This document shows, piece after piece, positions 7,362-12,288 of a DNA stretch of 12,288 nucleotides (position 1 is its first letter; each line of letters begins with the position of its first letter). Source of the DNA: Chloroflexota bacterium. Its GTDB lineage: Bacteria > Chloroflexota > Dehalococcoidia > Lucifugimonadales > CATQGZ01. The stretch is from assembly GCA_027624995.1 (NCBI GenBank), contig JAQBTI010000043.1:1-12288 (forward strand), read 5' to 3'. The notes below the pieces were generated by a model. That model did not search any database, had not been told where the DNA came from, and worked only from the letters and a program-made list of their open reading frames with translations. The position numbers and the translations under genes were made by a program.

Positions 7362-7836
7362 GTCCTGGTTTTCCTTCGGTGGAAAGATGATGGAATAGGC
7401 CGTCATTTGAACTTTGAATCGGTCGGATAGGAGACGGTTCCGCCACCCTTGAGAAACACTCCTCTTCAGTCGCCGGGGTGATTGGACGATTCCGCTGGTC
7501 ACCAAGTATATGGTACTGATCGCCGCTCCGCTCGGTGAGCGCGTTAGCGAGGGTCGTGCACTCCTCATAGTGCGTCGCGGAGTCCTTGGCGATGGCGGGC
7601 GCACGGCGGGCCCTCACGTGACCGAAGTTCAACTGCCAGATTGTCCGGGCGTACGAGCGAGGCCAGGTCTGCTCGTAGTAGTCTTGCGGCCACATTCGCA
7701 AATGCTCGAGTCGATCGAAACACTCACCATGAGCTTGAGTCCCCGCGCTCCAAAAGCACTGAGCTTTGTCGAATGACAAGGCTTACTGGTGCGACGGGCC
7801 ATATGCAAACCCGGCAGTGGCAGAGAGGTATCCGCG
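7362..7836. other. 475-base spacer without an assigned gene
   Basis: Between the divergent small membrane protein and dehydrogenase genes. About 250 bases of it (7530-7779, minus strand) look coding-like and are described separately. The rest has no RNA gene, no clear promoter pair and no repeat array. TGAGCTTTGTCGAA at 7760-7773 is one base off the 13-base palindromic core found at 8818-8830 and may be a degenerate solitary copy. Confidence 0.4.
7530..7779 (-). pseudogene. Unidentified coding-like remnant
   Basis: The minus-strand frame opening at TTG 7779 reads like real protein for its first 85-95 residues (for example DYYEQTWPRSYARTIWQLNF). Over about 56 codons in that section roughly seven end in A or T, a strong third-position GC bias. 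Bias and protein-like composition fade beyond about 7530, although the frame stays open to a TGA at 7204-7206 and there overlaps the small membrane protein gene. A TAA at 7783-7785 closes the frame upstream and no ribosome site precedes the TTG. I read it as a fragment of a gene that lost its start and end. I do not recognise the family. A short intact gene starting at an internal ATG is the alternative. Confidence 0.3.
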
Positions 7837-8731
7837 ATGAGGACAGGAATCATAGGTCTCGGAAACATGGGAGCCCCCACAGCGGGATGGCTGCTGGACG
7901 CCGGATTTTCTCTAGCGGTGCATGACGTTCGGCGGGAGCCGGCCATCCCTCTTCAAGAACGGGGTGCGGTATGGGCCGAGTCGCCGGCGCATCTTGCGGA
8001 GCTGTGCGAAGTCGTCCTAACTTGCCTGCCGGGTCCCCGGGAGATGGATGCTGTGGCCATGGGGCCTCGTGGAGTCCTCGAAAAGCTCCAGCCGAACGCG
8101 GTCTACATCGACCTTACGACCAATTCGCCAGAGCTCGTCCCCAAAGTCGGCGCGGCCGTCAGAAAGAGGCGTGCCTATATGCTGGATGCCCCACTCGACG
8201 GCGGGAAGGAAGGGGCGGAGGCCGGTGACATGACCCTATTTGTGGGACGCGATGAGGCAGTCCTGGAAAGGGCCAGGCTGGTACTGGAGCCGTTTTCCAA
8301 GTGCGTGGTCTGGGTCGGAGAGCTGGGGTCAGGCTCGGTTACTAAGATCGTCCACAATGCGCTGGCGATGAGCATCGATCTCCTGTTGACCGAATGCATG
8401 ACTCTAGGCGTCAAGGCGGGGGTGGAACTGCCGAGGCTGATCGAGGCTATCCGACAGGCGAGCTCTATGTCGGGCAATATGAGCCTCAATAAGCGCCTGC
8501 CGGCGACGTTGTTTCGGGGAGAGTTCTCGCCACGGTTCGCGGTGAAGCTGGCCCACAAAGACTACAAGCTGGCGGCGGAATTGGCGGAGCGATATCAGGT
8601 GCCCACCAGGATGATTTGATATCTGTCTTGGAGAGGTGTCGGAGGCGATCAACCGAGGATGGGGTGACAAAGACCGGACCATAGCCTCGACTCTTCAGGA
8701 GGAGCGGGCGAACGTCAAGCTACGCGTCTGA
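7837..8731 (+). pseudogene. 3-hydroxyisobutyrate-dehydrogenase-family oxidoreductase, frameshifted
   Basis: A beta-hydroxyacid dehydrogenase that would oxidise a short 3-hydroxy acid (or reduce a tartronate-type semialdehyde) with NAD(P). Start ATG 7837 has AGAGAGG 8 bases upstream. Motifs: dinucleotide loop GLGNMG (7-12), DLTTNSPE (92-99), substrate block DAPLDGGKEGAEAG (117-130) and catalytic Lys170 in GSGSVTKIVHN, where the usual NN pair is HN. The frame ends early at TGA 8617 after 260 residues, but the family's C-terminal helix continues in the next frame from 8618 (DICLGEVSEAINRGWGDKD) to TGA 8729-8731. Removing one T from the TTT at 8615-8617 restores 297 residues, the normal family length. 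It is therefore a one-base insertion, real or a consensus error. It is convergent with the sulfatase gene. Confidence 0.88.
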
Positions 8732-8767
8732 ATGGGCTCTCCACAGGAAAAGCGTCGCACGCGGACT

Positions 8768-8835
8768 GCCCTTCGACAAGCTCAGGGCGAACGGTGAGTT
8801 TGAACCTCCATGCGTGGTGAGCTTGTCGAACCACG
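8768..8835. repeat. Paired palindromic element, inverted 13-bp cores with compensating arms
   Basis: Two copies of the same core face each other: TTCGACAAGCTCA (8772-8784) and its exact reverse complement TGAGCTTGTCGAA (8818-8830). Each core has its own short complementary arms of different sequence: GCCC/GGGC (8768-8771 and 8785-8788) around the left core and CGTGG/CCACG (8813-8817 and 8831-8835) around the right core. The 24-base spacer contains a degraded third copy (TGAGTTTGAAC). It can fold as two small hairpins or one long stem. It sits in the 149-base gap between two convergent genes, the usual place for REP/BIME-type elements. From memory this core is common in environmental genomes; no transposase is nearby. 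Confidence 0.8.
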
Positions 8836-8880
8836 GCCTCGCATTGCTACCCGTATTGCAAAGCCGTTTGAGCGAGACGG

Positions 8881-10337
8881 TCAGACCTGCGGCAGCGACG
8901 TGTCGTCGGCGACCGAGTCTAGCCAGCCCTGAATGCGTTCGGTCATGTCGTGGATGCGTTCGCGATGGGCCGGGTCGTCGTAGAGATTGGCCATCTCGTA
9001 CGGGTCCGCGTTCAAGTCGTACAGCTCGCATCGATCACCCGGGCTGAGGTTCAGCTTCCACCGGTTCCCGGTCACCACAGACCGCCAGGGCTGGGCGATC
9101 ATTCTGTTGATGTCCGGGCTCCCAGATCGCGATCGTCGACTCCGTTCCACTGAAGAAAGACGTCGTTGTCTCTGAGCGACGCTCCATCCCGAAGGACTGG
9201 GACCCTGCTCACGCCTTCCAGGCCATCCTGGAGAGGCTCGCCGAGGAGCTCCAGGAGAGTTGGGACCAGATCAATCTGTCCGATACTTCCCTCGACGATC
9301 GTGCCGCCGCCCTCAAGCCCGGGCGCTCTGACCAGCAGCGGGACCCTCGACGCCTCCTCGTAGAGGCTGCGCTTCTCCAACATCCCGTGGTCCCCGGCCA
9401 TCTCGCCATGCTCGCTGGTGAACACCACTATCGTTTCATCTGCCAACCCGGACTCCTCCAGGGCGCTCATGATCCTGCCGACGGCCCGGTCCATTAGCGT
9501 CACGTTGGCGAAGTACTGCGCCCGAAGCTTTCGCCACCCGGCCTCGGTCGTCGTATCGTGGATGTCGCCGCCTGCTACGCCCAGCGGGTTGAGGTTCCCA
9601 GCCATGTAGTAGTCCGCGCGCAGCTGATTGAGCAGGGAACTGCTTTGCGGGCGCTTCAGAAACGCGGGCCCGACGTCGATCTCGTCGGGTGAGTACATTC
9701 CGTTAAGCGGCCCGGTGTAAGGAGGATGCGGCTCGAAGAAAGTGACGTAGAGCATGAACGGCCGGCCGCTCCCCGCCGCCGCGTGCCCGCGGATGAAGCG
9801 AGAAGCCTCTTGCCCCAAGAAGGAAGCCGGAGCCAGCTCCTCCGCCAACTCCGCTCCGGGCGCCCATATCTCGTAGCCTGCCGGGAAGGTTGGTGGCTCC
9901 ACTCCGTTTTCCCGAAGAAAGCGATAGTAGTCGGGGAGTTCGTCTCCATCTGACAGTTGACGCAGGGAATGTACTCCTTCGAGGCTGATCCACTCCTCGA
10001 AGCCGTGCTGTGCGACCAAATCGTCGCCTAGGTGCCACTTCCCAAAATGGGCGCGAATGTAGTCCTCGGATACCATGTCGGCGATGGTCTTTGTGTGTGG
10101 GTCGAGAGCTATGCCGTTCTTGGCCAGGCCCGTCGTCTGCGGATAGAGGCCGGTCATGATGGACGCTCGGGCCGGTGTACAGACCGGTTGCGTCACATAC
10201 GCGTTATCGAACACGAAGCTCTGGCTGGCCAGCGCGTCCAGGTTCGGCGTGCTGATCCACCGATTGCCGTATCAGGCCATCGAGTCTCGGCGCTGCTGGT
10301 CGGTCAGAATGAAAAGCAGGTTCGGTTTGTTGGGCAT
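8881..10337 (-). pseudogene. Sulfatase with in-frame TGA at codon 22 and a downstream frameshift
   Basis: A formylglycine-dependent sulfatase that would hydrolyse a sulfate ester. Start ATG 10337 with GGAG 7 bases upstream; MPNKPNLLFILTDQQRRDS is the classic N-terminus (metal ligand Asp13). The formylglycine site is CTPAR with Cys53. A second metal region, FTSEHGEMAGDHG, lies near residue 310, and the C-terminal CELYDLNADPYEMANLYDDP block is typical. The frame is broken twice. Codon 22 is TGA (10272-10274), in the same frame as both flanks, where relatives usually read G-C-Y-G-N. At 9121-9123 one C seems missing from a C-run: restoring it joins VDDRDLG to SPDINRM and gives 485 codons, a normal length. 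No signal peptide is visible, so cytoplasmic unless exported otherwise. Substrate unknown. Confidence 0.9.
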
Positions 10338-10457
10338 GGCTTTTCTCCGGGGTGGTCTGCGGACGGGAGTCCATACCATAGCATCTTCCGATCGCGAAAT
10401 CTGGCCTCTATACGAACACACAGCTCCTACGCGCCATCGTCGCATCAGCATTACTTG
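10338..10457. other. Divergent gap where the D-aminoacylase 5' end is missing
   Basis: Only 120 bases lie between the sulfatase start and the first recognisable D-aminoacylase residues. None of the three plus-strand frames shows the expected N-terminal beta-strand domain or metal-binding H-x-H motif. The gap must hold the sulfatase promoter; I could not identify it confidently. Confidence 0.45.
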
Positions 10458-11746
10458 ATGTTCCGCCGGTACCTTTCCGGAATTTATGGGTTGCCCCCGG
10501 AGGACATCGAAACGGAAAGCGTCGACGCGTTCCTGGGCAATTACCACAACCGTACGGCCATAAACGTCGCCTACCCCGTACCACACGGCGCTCTGCGAAT
10601 CAGTACCGTAGGGTTCCATGACAGGCCGCTTCGTGGCCAGGATCTGGAGTCCGCAAGAGCCTTGGTGGCGGAGGCGATGAAACATGGAGCCATAGGCCTG
10701 TCGACCGGCATGTCCTACTTCCCCAACTCCTGGAGCGATACGGAGGAGCTGATAGAGCTCTGCAAAGTCGTCGCCCGCCTCGGGGGCGTCTACATTACCC
10801 ACCTCAGGGATGTCCACACGGAGCGTGGATTCGGCGGTGGAGGAGTCACCGAGGCCCTGGAGATCGGGCGGCGGTCGGGCGTGAAGGTCCACTTCTCCCA
10901 CTACCGGACCGCCAACGAGAACGCCGGTGAGGTGGAGCGGCTCATGGAGGATATCGACCGTGCCGAGGCCGAAGGGGTCGACTGCACTCTGGAGCTATAC
11001 CCGTTCCCTACGGGCAGCGGCTACCCAATGATGTTCCTGCTTCTGAAGCCAACGACGGCGGGACGGAGGCCATCCTGGAGTTGTTGCGGGACTCGGCAAA
11101 GCGACGCTCCATTGCGGCGTACATCGACGAACATCACACCGGCAACGTGGAAAACGACGAGGGCGTGTTTACGCACGTGCCTTCGGAGAACAACCGGCAT
11201 CTGGAAGGGATGACCTTTTCGGATGCCGCCCGTGAGCGAGGCGTTTCCGCGGGCGAGCTGATCTGCTCGCTACTGCTCGAAGAGGAGCTAACGGTGGGTT
11301 TTCTTCAAGCGCCTCCCGCGGACCTGGCCGGCTGGGATCAGACATACCGTGACGCGGTCGATCTCCTGTCACGGCCCGACTACATGGTCGGCAGCGACTC
11401 GATTTCGGCGCACTCGCGTCCGCACCCTCGCGCCTACGGCACCTTCCCGCGGCTCTTGGGCCGGCTGCGACGAAAGCACCCGGTAGTTTCCCTCGAGGAG
11501 ATGGTCCAGCGTATGAGCGATAATCCCGCTCGCCGCTTTGGCCTAAGAGGACGCGGCCGAATCGAGGAGGGCTATGCCGCCGACATAGTCAATTTCGACG
11601 CCGATCGTGTCATCGACACCGCGACGTACGACGACCCGGCCCAGTATCCGGTGGGAATCCCGTACGTGCTGGTCAACGGACAGATAGCCGTCGATGGCGA
11701 GGCATGCACCGGTTCCCTGTCGGCCCAGGCATTACGCCGCTCGTAA
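10458..11746 (+). pseudogene. D-aminoacylase / N-acyl-D-amino-acid deacylase, 5'-truncated and frameshifted
   Basis: An amidohydrolase-superfamily deacylase that would release D-amino acids from N-acyl-D-amino acids. Homology begins at about ATG 10458 (MFRRYLSGIYGLPPE) and includes NVAYPVPHGALRI, GLSTGMSYFP, zinc-ligand His115 (ITHLRD), His148 (HFSHYR), GSDSISAH with the catalytic Asp, and HPRAYGTFPRLLGR. About 100 N-terminal residues, including the H-x-H motif and the Cys ligand, are absent. Near 11040 the frame breaks: adding one C turns MMFLLLKPTT into MMFLPSEANDGGTEAILELL and connects to the downstream part ending at TAA 11744-11746. Repaired length is 429 residues against about 480-540 for the family. 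The frame is open further upstream, but only antisense to the sulfatase. Non-functional as it stands. Confidence 0.88.
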
Positions 11747-11765
11747 ACTCACGCGCTGCCTTGTG

Positions 11766-11794
11766 TTGACAGCCTATCGGGTCGCCTTTACACT
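11766..11794 (+). promoter_or_regulatory. Strong sigma70-type promoter for the SelA-like gene
   Basis: TTGACA (11766-11771, perfect), a 17-base spacer, then TACACT (11789-11794, 4 of 6). Predicted start near 11801, giving a leader of about 20 bases that contains the ribosome site. It lies 20 bases after the D-aminoacylase stop, so the downstream gene does not depend on the damaged gene for expression. Confidence 0.6.
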
Positions 11795-11822
11795 CCGGGC
11801 CAACTGTGAGCGGGAGGGTTTC

Positions 11823-12288
11823 ATGCAGTCATATCGTGGGGAAGGTTTCTACGAGCGTCTCGGGGTCAAGCCAGTCATCAACGGCTGGTCCTGGATTACT
11901 GTCGTGGGTGGTAGCATAATGCCCGAGCCGGTCGTGCGTGCCATGGACGAGGCGTCGTGCCACTTCGTCGACATGCACGATCTGAACAACAAGGCCGGCG
12001 AGGTAATCGCGAGGGTCACCGGCGCTGAGGCTGGCCTCGTGACGGCAGGCTCCGCCGCTGGCATGCTGCTGGAAGCGGCAGCCTGTATGACCGGAACCGA
12101 CCCTGCGAAGGTCTCGCGGCTCCCTAACACTCGAGGTATGCCCAACGAAATCGTTATCCACCGTTCTCACCTCGTTGGCTACGCCCGCACCTTCCGCGCC
12201 GCTGGCGCAAGTCTGGTCGAGATCGGCGACACGGGGGTCACTGAGCGATGGGAGCTCGAAGACGCGATCACCCGCAAGACAGCGGCGG
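11823..12288 (+). CDS. SelA-like PLP-dependent enzyme, N-terminal part
   Basis: The first 155 residues of a fold-type I PLP enzyme related to selenocysteine synthase SelA and to D-glucosaminate-6-phosphate ammonia-lyase; the gene runs off the window. GGGAGGG precedes ATG 11823 by 4 bases. Recognisable blocks: FYERLGVKPVIN (9-20), the GGSIMP turn (29-34), GAEAGLVTAGSAAG (67-80, PLP-phosphate region), TGTDPAKVSRLPNT (90-103) and RSHLVGY (114-120). The usual 'NAaGtlT' motif is replaced by NGWSWIT (20-26). The PLP lysine would lie beyond the window. Most stand-alone homologues near catabolic genes are amino-acid or amino-sugar lyases or racemases rather than true SelA, and I favour that. The neighbouring D-aminoacylase suggests D-amino acids as a shared theme. 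Confidence 0.82.
   Translation, partial: MQSYRGEGFYERLGVKPVINGWSWITVVGGSIMPEPVVRAMDEASCHFVDMHDLNNKAGEVIARVTGAEAGLVTAGSAAGMLLEAAACMTGTDPAKVSRLPNTRGMPNEIVIHRSHLVGYARTFRAAGASLVEIGDTGVTERWELEDAITRKTAA

Noticed and set aside
7204..7529. 3' half of the coding-like minus-strand frame as real protein
   Set aside because: It overlaps the small membrane protein gene, and codon bias and protein-like composition fade there.
10272..10274. TGA read as tryptophan by an alternative genetic code
   Set aside because: TGA ends the M16 protease and the sulfatase itself, and TGG is used for Trp throughout.
10032..10457. Upstream extension of the D-aminoacylase frame
   Set aside because: It is antisense to the sulfatase N-terminus and shows no amidohydrolase residues; open only by chance.
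1..12288. CRISPR arrays, tRNA or rRNA genes, insertion sequences, integrase or phage genes
   Set aside because: Looked for on both strands; no direct-repeat array, cloverleaf, terminal inverted repeats with a transposase, or phage-type protein found.

Overview
The window is about 12.3 kb of dense, moderately GC-rich bacterial DNA. The mix of genes (lone XdhC/MocA pair, HpaI-type aldolase, 3-hydroxyisobutyrate-dehydrogenase-like enzyme, sulfatase, D-aminoacylase, SelA-like PLP enzyme) resembles environmental Chloroflexota such as the SAR202/Dehalococcoidia lineages. That placement is inference from gene content and style; there is no marker gene here to prove it.

Layout. (1) 11-1315, minus: a lipoprotein thioredoxin with a DipZ-like C-terminal module. 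(2) 1485-2777, plus: an M16 zinc protease whose ATG lies where a good sigma70 promoter would start transcription, so it is probably leaderless. (3) 2869-4601, plus: a two-gene operon, XdhC/CoxI plus a MocA/MobA-like nucleotidyltransferase, overlapping by one base, for maturation and loading of molybdenum hydroxylases; no hydroxylase subunits are present. (4) 7361 down to 4745, minus: a tightly spaced three-gene unit with a 78-aa membrane protein, a 526-aa glycosidase-like protein of GH127-type architecture but without the expected Cys pair, and an HpaI-type aldolase with a TTG start. (5) 7362-7836: a spacer holding a coding-like remnant of unknown identity. (6) 7837-11746: three consecutive broken catabolic genes. 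The dehydrogenase has a one-base insertion, the sulfatase has an in-frame TGA and a one-base deletion, and the D-aminoacylase has lost its 5' end and has a one-base deletion. (7) 11766 to the window end: a strong promoter and the start of a SelA-like PLP enzyme.

The most notable features are the cluster of lesions in one 3.9-kb stretch beside intact neighbours, the sulfatase TGA sitting where relatives usually have Cys, and a pair of inverted 13-bp palindromic elements with compensating arms between the convergent dehydrogenase and sulfatase genes. I see no convincing new defence or mobile system. The lesions can be read either as real gene decay or as consensus errors in a draft assembly, and the sequence alone does not decide between them.
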